Positions 8,024 through 16,217 of a DNA stretch of 64,000 nucleotides are shown one piece after another (the stretch's first letter is position 1; each line of letters opens with the position of its first letter). Below the pieces are notes generated by a model, which was not told the DNA's origin, did not search any database, and saw only the letters and a list, made by a program, of their open reading frames with translations. The DNA lies in contig NZ_CAWUDI010000008.1 of assembly GCF_963920925.1 (NCBI RefSeq), positions 1 through 64,000 on the forward strand. Reading direction: 5' to 3'. Made by a program: the position numbers and the translations under genes. Origin of the DNA: Rivularia sp963920925 (GTDB lineage: Bacteria > Cyanobacteriota > Cyanobacteriia > Cyanobacteriales > Nostocaceae).

Positions 8024-9208
8024 ATGGCATTAATGGAAACTCGCACCGAGCCAATGGTGCTGAATATGGGACCGCATCATCCCTCAATGCACGGCGTTTT
8101 ACGCTTAATTATGACGTTAGACGGTGAAGACGTAGTTGATTGCGAACCCGTTATCGGCTACCTGCATCGGGGAATGGAAAAAATTGCCGAAAACCGTACT
8201 AATATCATGTACGTTCCCTATGTGAGTCGGTGGGATTACGCAGCGGGAATGTTCAACGAAGCCGTTACCGTTAATGCACCCGAAAAATTAGCGGATATCG
8301 AAGTTCCCAAGCGTGCCAGCTACATCCGCGTCATCATGCTGGAATTGAACCGCATCGCCAACCATTTATTGTGGTGGGGGCCATTCATGGCTGATGTCGG
8401 CGCACAAACTCCCTTTTTCTACCAGTTTCGCGAACGCGAGATGATTTACGATTTATGGGAAGCCGCTACAGGTTATCGCATGGTAAACAACAACTACTTC
8501 CGCATTGGTGGTGTAGCGGTTGATTTGCCCTACGGTTGGGTAGATAAATGTATGGAATTTTGCGAATACTTTTTACCCAAAGTAGACGAATACGAAAAAT
8601 TAGTTACCAAAAACCCCATTTTCCGCCGTCGTGTAGAAGGAATTGGCGTAATTACTCGCGAACAAGCGATAAACTGGGGATTATCTGGCCCAATGTTGCG
8701 CGCTTCTGGGGTAAAGTGGGATTTACGCAAAGTTGACCACTACGAATGTTACGATGATTTTGACTGGGATGTTCACTGGGAAACCGCTGGCGACTGTCTC
8801 GCTCGTTATACAGTCAGATTGCGAGAAATGCGCGAATCGGTCAAAATCCTTAAGCAAGCCCTCAAAGGACTTCCTGGCGGCCCTTACGAGAACCTCGAAG
8901 CAAAGCGGATGCAGGAAGGTAAAAAGTCCAAGTGGAACGACTTTGAATATCAGTATATTGCTAAAAAAGTTGCTCCCACCTTCAAGATTCCTGATGGTGA
9001 AATCTATTCCCGCGTAGAAAGCGGTAAAGGTGAATTAGGAATTTACTTAGTTGGAGAAAATAACGTCTTTCCTTGGCGTTGGAAAATCCGTCCAGCAGAT
9101 TTTAACAACCTGCAAATTTTACCCGAACTATTAAAAGGCGTAAAAGTAGCAGATATTGTTGTAATCTTGGGCAGCATCGACGTAATTATGGGTTCCGTTG
9201 ATAGATAA
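8024..9208 (+). CDS. ndhH: NAD(P)H-quinone oxidoreductase subunit H (NDH-1, 49-kDa homologue)
   Basis: Core hydrophilic subunit of the cyanobacterial NDH-1 complex, which passes electrons from ferredoxin to plastoquinone and takes part in respiration and cyclic electron flow at the thylakoid membrane. At 394 residues it has the normal length. Signatures include MGPHHPSMHGVLRL, GYLHRGMEKIAENR, ELNRIANHLLWWGPFMADVG and the C-terminal DIVVILGSIDVIMGSVDR. AGGAGA at 8007-8012 precedes the ATG by 11 bases; a second ATG four codons in (METRTEP) is also possible. As is usual in cyanobacteria, ndhH stands alone rather than in a large nuo-type operon. Confidence 0.98.
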   Translation: MALMETRTEPMVLNMGPHHPSMHGVLRLIMTLDGEDVVDCEPVIGYLHRGMEKIAENRTNIMYVPYVSRWDYAAGMFNEAVTVNAPEKLADIEVPKRASYIRVIMLELNRIANHLLWWGPFMADVGAQTPFFYQFREREMIYDLWEAATGYRMVNNNYFRIGGVAVDLPYGWVDKCMEFCEYFLPKVDEYEKLVTKNPIFRRRVEGIGVITREQAINWGLSGPMLRASGVKWDLRKVDHYECYDDFDWDVHWETAGDCLARYTVRLREMRESVKILKQALKGLPGGPYENLEAKRMQEGKKSKWNDFEYQYIAKKVAPTFKIPDGEIYSRVESGKGELGIYLVGENNVFPWRWKIRPADFNNLQILPELLKGVKVADIVVILGSIDVIMGSVDR

Positions 9209-9408
9209 ACCCATTTAGAATTTTAGATTTTGAGGACACTGCGTTGCGGAGGTTCTCTCCGTTGTAGCAAGTGTCCGGGATTTTGGATTTTGGATTTTCA
9301 CATATAATTCAAAATCTAGAATCTTTTTTTTGGGGAATTGGTAATTGGTAATAGGTAATAGGTAATTGATAACTCCTAAATTTTTACCTTTAACCTCTAA
9401 CCTGAATA

Positions 9409-9969
9409 ATGTCTATTTCACGAATTATATTTTTACTTTTTTTTCCTGCTTGTCTGGGGATATTAAAACAAGTTATTTGGAATACAGAATTAACCCATCA
9501 ATTATTAGCGTTTGGAATATTTTTATTTTGTATAGAACAAGCCAATATGGCAAATCATGATTTACAAAAAGTTACTGATGCTAAAGCTCAAATTAAAGAT
9601 GCTCGTTTAGATATTTTTAACAGGATTACTATTATTACAATTCTGATAGAACTAATTGGTTTTTATTTATCATCAATATACTTAGGGTGGGGTTCGTTTA
9701 TTATTTTAATTAGCTTAATTTGGTTTAATATATTTGCTAATATAAAAATTAATAATTCAGCGAATAATATAATTATAAATTGGAATATTACCGAACGTCT
9801 GCCAATTTTAAGTGCTGATGTAGTTGGATTAATTTTGATCGGTATGTGGATGTTAAATATTGCTTCTAATTGGATATCTTGGGGACTCTTCGTAATGGCT
9901 GTGGTTTTCTGCGGTATTAAATTGTTTTTATATTTTAAGCCTTTTAATTTGCTTAAGTCTAGTTACTAG
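9409..9969 (+). CDS. Conserved hypothetical multi-pass membrane protein
   Basis: A 186-residue, strongly hydrophobic protein with about five predicted membrane segments (near residues 5-22, 28-43, 72-95, 96-110 and 132-176, the last two close together). A short charged loop (NHDLQKVTDAKAQIKDAR) separates the second and third. I do not recognise a family with a known function. It follows ndhH in the same direction, but 200 bases of repeat DNA lie between. No good ribosome binding site precedes the ATG; that position holds AGGTAAT heptamers and an AT-rich stretch. Confidence 0.7.
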   Translation: MSISRIIFLLFFPACLGILKQVIWNTELTHQLLAFGIFLFCIEQANMANHDLQKVTDAKAQIKDARLDIFNRITIITILIELIGFYLSSIYLGWGSFIILISLIWFNIFANIKINNSANNIIINWNITERLPILSADVVGLILIGMWMLNIASNWISWGLFVMAVVFCGIKLFLYFKPFNLLKSSY

Positions 9970-10007
9970 GAGAGTTCAATACTTTTTATCATAAAATACG
10001 ATGGTTC

Positions 10008-10068
10008 GTAGTAAGGAATGCGCGTCCTTTAAGGAAAGCGATAAATCGCTTACTACAAACCATTATAA
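10008..10068. repeat. Palindromic element GGTTCGTAGTAAG ... CTTACTACAAACC
   Basis: Near-perfect inverted ends enclose about 35 bases. The same ends recur at about 43850-43910 (GGTTTGTAGTAAGG ... CCTTACTACGAACC), with a half copy near 55006. It is a small MITE/REP-like family. Confidence 0.7.
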
Positions 10069-10094
10069 TTGTCAATCATATAATTATTATAAAC

Positions 10095-11297
10095 ATGGAA
10101 TATAACCCCGAACTATATCAAGAAATCACCAACCGCATCACCGCAAGTCCCCATCAACGCATCACCTTCGCCGAATACATGGATTTAGCGCTATATCATC
10201 CAGAATACGGTTACTATTCCCAAAAAGCGATTAACTTAGGAAAAGAAGGTGATTTCTTTACCTCCGTACATCTGGGAAGCGATATAGGTGAAATGCTGGC
10301 AGTTCAATTTGCCGAAATGTGGTCAATATTAGGTCAACCAGTAGAGTTTACTTTAATAGAAATGGGTGCGGGACAAGGATATTTAGCCGCCGATATCCTC
10401 AACTATATCAAACAAGAATATGCCGATTTATTCAAAGTTTTAAAATATATAATTATCGAAAAATCACCAGGATTAAAACAACTCCAACAAGAACACTTAA
10501 AAGAATTTGATGTTACCTGGTGTGAATTAGAAGAAATAGCAAATAATTCCGTCACCGGATGCTTTTTCTCAAATGAATTATTAGACGCTTTCCCCGTGCA
10601 TCAATTTAAGATAGAAAACGGAGAATTGCGTGAAATTTACGTTACGAAAGAAGATGAAAATGTAGAAATTAATTTTTCTACCCCCTCTTCCCCCTCTCCC
10701 CCCTCCAATCTTCTTACCGAAATCACCGACAAACCTTCAACGCCAAAACTGCTTGATTACTTAAATTCCTTAGAAATTGACATAAATCAATATCCCGATG
10801 GATATCGCAGTGAAATTAATTTAGCGGCTGTGGAATGGTTAGGTGTAATAGCAAACCGTTTGCAGCGCGGGTATGTGCTAACAATTGATTATGGATATAT
10901 TAAAAACCGTTATTACAATCCCAGACGCGATACAGGAAGCTTACAGTGTTACACCCGACATCATCGCCATAATGACCCGTATATTAACATTGGGCAACAA
11001 GATATTACCGCCCACGTTGATTTTACAGCCTTAGAGAACAATGGCGATCGCCTGGGTTTGCACAAAGTTGGTTTAACTCAACAAGGATTATTTTTGATGG
11101 CTTTAGGATTAGGGGAACGTGTTGCAAGTTTATCTCAATCCAAGCAACCTTTATCTACCATATTGCAACGCCGCGACTCACTACATCAACTTTTAGATCC
11201 GATGGGGCTTGGTGGTTTCCACGTTTTAGTTCAAGCCAAAGGATTAACACAAACAGAAAAATCTCAGCAACTCAAAGGTTTTACTCAGCCATATTAA
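10095..11297 (+). CDS. MidA/NDUFAF7-family SAM-dependent methyltransferase
   Basis: A 400-residue protein of the DUF185/MidA family. The mitochondrial member NDUFAF7 methylates an arginine of the 49-kDa complex I subunit, whose cyanobacterial homologue is NdhH. Motifs include ITFAEYMDLALYHPEYGYY, EGDFFTSVHLGSDIGEML, the SAM motif LIEMGAGQGYLAADIL, CFFSNELLDAFPVHQF and VLTIDYGY. Its position 900 bases downstream of ndhH on the same strand is suggestive, but the substrate is unproven in cyanobacteria. Residues about 195-205 (STPSSPSPPSN) are encoded by the CCCCTCTCCCC-type repeat found between genes here and look like an in-frame insertion into a loop. Confidence 0.88.
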   Translation: MEYNPELYQEITNRITASPHQRITFAEYMDLALYHPEYGYYSQKAINLGKEGDFFTSVHLGSDIGEMLAVQFAEMWSILGQPVEFTLIEMGAGQGYLAADILNYIKQEYADLFKVLKYIIIEKSPGLKQLQQEHLKEFDVTWCELEEIANNSVTGCFFSNELLDAFPVHQFKIENGELREIYVTKEDENVEINFSTPSSPSPPSNLLTEITDKPSTPKLLDYLNSLEIDINQYPDGYRSEINLAAVEWLGVIANRLQRGYVLTIDYGYIKNRYYNPRRDTGSLQCYTRHHRHNDPYINIGQQDITAHVDFTALENNGDRLGLHKVGLTQQGLFLMALGLGERVASLSQSKQPLSTILQRRDSLHQLLDPMGLGGFHVLVQAKGLTQTEKSQQLKGFTQPY

Positions 11298-11510
11298 CAT
11301 CTAAGTTGGGGTTGAAAATCGTAATAATGAGTAGGAAGTAGGCAGTAGCCTGTAGGCTGTAGGAATAAAGGAATATAGCTTTAAAAAGTTTCTGCCCACT
11401 TGCGTATCTCAAAAGTTAAAAATTTATTCATCTTACATCAATTACCATCGATTGTTGGTCTAATATAGTAGCCATTGCAATGCTATAAAAACACAACAAA
11501 GGTAATAATT

Positions 11511-11606
11511 ATGTCTACTCACGACTTATTAATGTTAATTGGATTACTTACCCCCGGAATCTTACTTTCAGTAATTATTATGGTGACATTCGCCGCTGGA
11601 GGCTGA
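11511..11606 (+). CDS. 31-residue single-pass membrane peptide
   Basis: MSTHDLLMLIGLLTPGILLS followed by VIIMVTFAAGG and TGA. AAAGG lies nine bases before the ATG. One hydrophobic helix with a short polar N-terminus resembles the small subunits of photosynthetic and NDH-1 complexes in size and layout, but I cannot match it to PetL, PetN, PetG, PetM, PsaM, PsaX or Psb30 by sequence. Calling it a real gene rests on the start context, the clean hydrophobic segment and a repeat cluster beginning just after the stop. Confidence 0.55.
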   Translation: MSTHDLLMLIGLLTPGILLSVIIMVTFAAGG

Positions 11607-11720
11607 TCAAAAAAGTTAGGAGTTAGGAGTTAGGAGTTAGGAGTTAATAATTCTACCCCCTCTCCCCCTCCCATATCAAATAATCATTTAAAGACTAAAT
11701 ATAAGAAAAGGAATTAAAAC

Positions 11721-12596
11721 ATGAAGGTGGCATTTCTGGGTACTGGATTAATGGGACAACCGATGGCGCAAAGGTTGTTAGAACAAGGTGTAGAGTTAAT
11801 TGCTTATAATCGTACCCCAGAAAAATTAGAACCGCTTATAGCTGCTGGTGCCGAAGTTGTAGAACATCCCCATCAGGCGATCGCCGCTGCTGAATATGTA
11901 GTACTTATGCTTACTAATACGGCAGCAATTTACACCGTCTTGCTTTCCGATATGTCTTCTCGAAGCGTTGCAGGAAAACAAGTTATCCAAATGGGGACAA
12001 TTACCCCTACAGAAAGTAGAGAAATTAGAGATGCAGTAGTTTCTGCTGGTGGGGATTACATAGAAGCACCAGTACTTGGCAGTAGACCAGAAGCCAAAGA
12101 AGGTAAACTAATTGTCATGGTAGGCGCACAAAAAGATCAATACAGAAACAGCCTAGAATTATTAAAGCATTTCGGTCCCGAACCCATATTAGTAGGTTCC
12201 GTAGGAAGTGCCGCAGCATTAAAATTAGCTCTAAATCAATTAATTGCATCCTTGACATCTGCCTTTGGTTTGAGTCTCGGATTTATCCAAAGTCAGGGTA
12301 TTAAACCAGACGTATTTATGCAGATTTTGCGTGAAAGTGCGGTTTATGCACCAACCTTTGATAAAAAGCTGCAACGTATGGTAGATGGAAATTATGCTAA
12401 TCCCAACTTTCCTGTAAAGCATTTAGTTAAAGATACAGAATATTTTATTGAAGAAGCTAAGGAAGCGGGTTTGAACGTCAGCAGTATTGAGGGTGTTAGA
12501 GAAATCCTTGATATGACTATGAAAATGGCAATGAAAAACGAAGATTACTCATCTTTGTTTGAAGCGATTAAAGCAGGAGAGCATGGGGAAGGGTGA
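11721..12596 (+). CDS. NAD(P)-dependent oxidoreductase, 3-hydroxyisobutyrate dehydrogenase family
   Basis: Soluble beta-hydroxyacid dehydrogenase of 291 residues. The N-terminal Rossmann motif is FLGTGLMGQPMAQRLLEQG (GxGxxG at 7-12). Next come VVLMLTNTAA, MGTITPTESREI, the substrate-loop motif EAPVLGSRPEAKEGKL, and the catalytic Lys region GSAAALKLALNQL followed by an all-helical C-terminal domain. The family reduces glyoxylate or succinic semialdehyde or oxidises 3-hydroxyisobutyrate; members of this subgroup are often glyoxylate/succinic semialdehyde reductases. The exact substrate is not decided by sequence. The AAAAGGAATTAAAAC leader provides a ribosome binding site. Confidence 0.9.
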   Translation: MKVAFLGTGLMGQPMAQRLLEQGVELIAYNRTPEKLEPLIAAGAEVVEHPHQAIAAAEYVVLMLTNTAAIYTVLLSDMSSRSVAGKQVIQMGTITPTESREIRDAVVSAGGDYIEAPVLGSRPEAKEGKLIVMVGAQKDQYRNSLELLKHFGPEPILVGSVGSAAALKLALNQLIASLTSAFGLSLGFIQSQGIKPDVFMQILRESAVYAPTFDKKLQRMVDGNYANPNFPVKHLVKDTEYFIEEAKEAGLNVSSIEGVREILDMTMKMAMKNEDYSSLFEAIKAGEHGEG

Positions 12597-13250
12597 GAAT
12601 TGGTAATGGGTAATAGGTAATAGGTAATTGGGCATTGGTAATTCATAAGTTCTTAGGTTGGGTTGAGGAACGTTCACCGCTAGGTGTGCCTGAGCCGCAG
12701 CAAAGCTGAACGGCACAACCCAACATCATCTAGAAAACTAAACTAAATAATTCAATTCAAAACAATATTAAACACCCAACAAAACCGCGCTTCATTTATA
12801 AATGTACGTTGGATAATTCGTTTGAAATCAAAACACCGATGTTGGGTTACGACGCAATCAAATCAATTGGTTAATAATTAAATCTTTTCGTGCGTCTAAC
12901 CCAACCTACCACTCTTGTGGGATGGGCATCCCTGCCCGTCCGAATCTACTTCATAAAGATAAAATATGCTGTATGAAATCAAAACACCGATGTTGGGTTA
13001 CGACGCAATCAAATCAATTGGTTAATAATTAAATCTTGTCGTGCGTCTAACCCAACCTACCACTAAATAATTCAATTCAAAACAATATTAAACACCTAAC
13101 GAAACAACTTGCTTCATTCAAAAATGTACGTTGGGTAATTTCATCTAAATCAAAATACCGATGTTGGGTTACGACGCAATCAAATCAATTGGTTAATAAT
13201 TATATCTTGTCGTGCGTCTAACCCAACCTACCATTGCTCACTGTTAACTG
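12597..13250. repeat. Repeat block: three copies of TGTTGGGTTACGACGCA...TGCGTCTAACCCAACCTAC element
   Basis: No gene is present. Three near-identical copies lie at about 12830-12910, 12974-13062 and 13145-13233, each with TGTTGGGTTACGACGCAATC at one end and TGCGTCTAACCCAACCTACC at the other (terminal inverted repeats). The first and third copies are also preceded by the same 90-base sequence starting AATAATTCAATTCAAAACAA, so part of the block is a duplication. A further relative, GTTGGGTTGAGGAACG...GCACAACCCAAC, is at 12657-12724. Single copies of the family occur at 46120-46195 and 53165-53235. Confidence 0.85.
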
Positions 13251-15485
13251 TCATAGTTTCGGTAAAATCTCCGGCAACAATTGCCCTGGAATTTTAGATA
13301 AAGCTACATTTTGTCCTTGAATTCCTAGTTCATCATGAAAACCGCGAATTGTTTTTACTATATAACTAATGGTGCTTTGATGAGCTTCTGATTCTTGGTT
13401 CATTCCTGTTAAGGCTTGTAGATGATTATCTAATGCTTTTTCTAAATATTGGGAACGAATTTTTTTATCTTCTGTAAAAAATTTGTCTGTGCCGATCTGA
13501 TAGTTTGCTAAACCTAAATTATTATGAGTCGCGAACAGATCGAAACTTAGAGATACACCTTTAAGTGAATGTGCTAAAGCTAAGGCTTCATCATAAGCTT
13601 CAATACACATTTTTAAATAATTTAATTTCTCATGTTTGTCTGTGTCAGGTTGATTTGCTAAGTGCCAATAAGCTGTACCCAAGTTATTTTGAGTGGCAGC
13701 GCAAGCTGTGGGAACGTTGGCTGGAGTCCGATATTTTAATGCTTCGTTGTAGGCATTAATAGCTAATTGCAAATGTTCTACTTCTCGCTCGTATTGGGCA
13801 AGATTCCAGTAAGCCGTACCAATATTGTTTTGAATCATGCCGTATTTCAACGGTTCTTCGTCGGAATTATAGTAAACTACGGCATGGTCGTAAGCTACTA
13901 CTGCTTGTTTGAGGTTTGCTACAGGTTGATTATATTGCGCCAAATGCCAGTAAGCCGTACCTAAATTATTTTGGCAAGCTGCATACTTTAATGGTTCCAT
14001 TTCGGCAGTACGAAAACGGAGAGCCTGTGTATATGCCGTCACTGCGTTTTGCCAGTTTTGATCTGGATTATTAAAACGAGCTAAATCGCCGTAAGCTGTT
14101 CCCAGATTATTTTGCACTCTTGCATAAGTTTCCGAATGCGTTTCCGGGGAAATCAATTTAAGCGATAATTCGTAAAACTCTATACCTTGCTCTATATAAG
14201 CTGGCCCTTCTTGAGAATTGGGTGGAGTGCGGTACAACATCCAATAAAGCGTACCTAAATCGTTCAAGACATCAGGCACTACAGATGAAGAATCATCATA
14301 AGAAATTGATTCCTGATATGCCAGAATCGCCACCATTAGGTTTTCTAAAGTCGATTGTCCCTCTTCTATGCGGACGCGATATATATTGCCTAAGCGATAA
14401 TAAGCAGCCCCAATATCCTTTTCATCAGCTTGTTGCGAATGTAAATCCTCGATTTCTTTCAGGATTTGCTGTACTTGCTCGTTTTGATCTGGTGAATCAA
14501 CTATTGTGGTGCTAATAGTTGTTAATATTAGCTCGGTTAACTCTTTGCTAATATGAGGCAAATCCGAGGCTGACGGAACAATATTTCTCGAATTACTTCT
14601 GTTGACAGGTTCGGTATTTTCCTCCTGCTGCATTCCAGGAGTAAATATTTCTAATTGCGATAGCGGATTTTCTTCCTTAGCTACAAAAGATTCCCTTGCC
14701 GATTCTAAGGCGTTTTCCGATCCTTGAGATGGTGGAAACTCGAAATCTTGTTCAAAATCTAAATCGCTAGCAGGCGTTGTTAATTCTTCGTTGATGATTG
14801 GTTCTTCCACAGAGTCTAAATCTAGACTTCTCTGAACGGAAAAACGCCGTGCTGCACTTCTATTTGGACTTGTTGGAGTTGGTTCCCCAGCGAACAAAAA
14901 TACACCCGTTCGACTGCGCCAGAATTGAGGCGCAGACTGTTGAATTGCACGCAACCACGGACGTGGAACCCATAATAGCAAACTTGATTCTAAAAATCTG
15001 CTGTCTGCTTGACTTGATAGTTGCTGCTCTGTTAAACGTAGATAATGTAAAAATAAACGCTGTATGGCAACAGGTTGTCTAGTTAACTGTTCCGTACCCA
15101 CCATTTGAAATGACGGAATAGGCAAAGCCCTACCCGGCACATCTTTAGAGCCACCGACAATTGGCGGTGGATAATTGCTTAACCATTGATTTATTTGCGC
15201 TATGGGATTTGGATCGTTTAAATTCAACCGTAGAGTGACTAATCGCGGATAAGCTGGGGTACTAGCTTCAGATTGCGTATCGATTGGCTGATACAAAACC
15301 TGTCCTACCGGATATGCCAAAGTTGAATGTAAACGAGCCGCTACCTGATTTCTCAGGTTTAAATCATCACATACCGCTATGAAAATTTGTCTTCGCAAGT
15401 TTAAACCCAGAGCAAGTTTCAAGCGGTGATATACTTGCCGGTTCCAACCAGAATTATTAGAGTTTACAGTATCCTTTAAGCTCAT
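13251..15485 (-). CDS. Large tetratricopeptide-repeat protein
   Basis: 744 residues. The first 200 form a globular domain (RRQIFIAVCDDLNLRNQVAA near 31-50, then LVTLRLNLNDPNPIAQINQW) without a Walker A motif. An acidic, low-complexity linker (about 205-315) follows, then at least six TPR-like repeats (about 340-690) with the recurring core QNNLGTAYWHLAQ and AxAYxxAL. TPRs make protein-binding solenoids, so a scaffold or adaptor role is likely; the protein appears cytosolic. The family seems cyanobacterial, but I know no assigned function. It is transcribed alone, away from the repeat block at its 3' end. Confidence 0.85.
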   Translation of the reverse strand: MSLKDTVNSNNSGWNRQVYHRLKLALGLNLRRQIFIAVCDDLNLRNQVAARLHSTLAYPVGQVLYQPIDTQSEASTPAYPRLVTLRLNLNDPNPIAQINQWLSNYPPPIVGGSKDVPGRALPIPSFQMVGTEQLTRQPVAIQRLFLHYLRLTEQQLSSQADSRFLESSLLLWVPRPWLRAIQQSAPQFWRSRTGVFLFAGEPTPTSPNRSAARRFSVQRSLDLDSVEEPIINEELTTPASDLDFEQDFEFPPSQGSENALESARESFVAKEENPLSQLEIFTPGMQQEENTEPVNRSNSRNIVPSASDLPHISKELTELILTTISTTIVDSPDQNEQVQQILKEIEDLHSQQADEKDIGAAYYRLGNIYRVRIEEGQSTLENLMVAILAYQESISYDDSSSVVPDVLNDLGTLYWMLYRTPPNSQEGPAYIEQGIEFYELSLKLISPETHSETYARVQNNLGTAYGDLARFNNPDQNWQNAVTAYTQALRFRTAEMEPLKYAACQNNLGTAYWHLAQYNQPVANLKQAVVAYDHAVVYYNSDEEPLKYGMIQNNIGTAYWNLAQYEREVEHLQLAINAYNEALKYRTPANVPTACAATQNNLGTAYWHLANQPDTDKHEKLNYLKMCIEAYDEALALAHSLKGVSLSFDLFATHNNLGLANYQIGTDKFFTEDKKIRSQYLEKALDNHLQALTGMNQESEAHQSTISYIVKTIRGFHDELGIQGQNVALSKIPGQLLPEILPKL

Positions 15486-15838
15486 AGCGGCTCATCGTCA
15501 GCCAAATGCAGTTTACCGAAAGTACTCCTAAAAAATGGGGAAACCTTTTTACAAAGCCTCTTTGCAAAAGTAAGGTTTCGTCCATTTTCTATAGAGAAAT
15601 TATTAACTTCCCAAAAATGGGTATATATAAGCAGCAACCTTAGTTGTGACTATGACTACGGTTTTCAAGTATTTATTGCATTGTTCAGGAAAAATCCGCT
15701 CTTTCAGGTTTTACTGAGTAAAAAGTTATATTTTATACTTACAAATCTCTGGCATTCTAACAAATAAAAAATCAGGCTCCTAAAAAAAATGGAACCTGTT
15801 ATACCAAAAGTAAATAAATTTTTCGTATTTAACTTTTC
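15486..15838. other. Intergenic region upstream of the TPR gene
   Basis: About 350 bases without a gene. The two flanking genes are both on the minus strand, so it holds the TPR gene promoter and the psb34 3' end. No clear repeat, hairpin terminator or regulator site stands out by eye. Confidence 0.5.
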
Positions 15839-16018
15839 TTAAACAGCATTAGACACTGAGAAAGCGACAAAAATTACACCGGCAAGCAATGCAACAGCAG
15901 CAACTCCCAGAACAAGATAGGTCATTTGTTGTTTTTTATCGGGAGGTTCAGCCTTGTAAACCTTTGGTTCCCGAGCAAAATTATTTAACAGACCGCCTTC
16001 TTCTTTGGTATAGGGCAT
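15839..16018 (-). CDS. psb34: Psb34-type (Ssl1498 family) photosystem II assembly protein
   Basis: A 59-residue protein: MPYTKEEGGLLNNFAREPKV, a short polar arm (YKAEPPDKKQQ) and one C-terminal membrane helix (YLVLGVAAVALLAGVIFVAF). The N-terminal EEGGxLNNFAxEPKxY pattern is the signature of the Ssl1498/light-harvesting-like family now called Psb34, found bound to photosystem II assembly intermediates in the thylakoid membrane. AAGGAT lies nine bases before the ATG. Identification is from memory of the family pattern. Confidence 0.8.
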   Translation of the reverse strand: MPYTKEEGGLLNNFAREPKVYKAEPPDKKQQMTYLVLGVAAVALLAGVIFVAFSVSNAV

Positions 16019-16086
16019 AAAATAAAATCCTTCTTATTGTCTTCGTATTATTTTACATTACGACTGTAAGCACTCTCAAAGATGTA

Positions 16087-16215
16087 GAACTGGGAATTGG
16101 GCATTGGGCATTGGGAATAGTTAGGAGTTAGGAATTAGGAATTAGGAGTTAGGAATTAGTTATTTTTCTCCCCATCCCCCCATCCCCCCATCACCCTATC
16201 TCCCCCTCTCCCCAT
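16087..16215. repeat. STRR cluster (TTGGGCA, AGGAATT, CCCCATC units)
   Basis: Heptamers of GGGCATT, then TTAGGAA/TTAGGAG, then a C-rich run of CCCCCAT and CCCCTCT units. The C-rich run ends two bases before the thiO-thiG stop codon. Confidence 0.85.
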
Positions 16216-16217
16216 CC

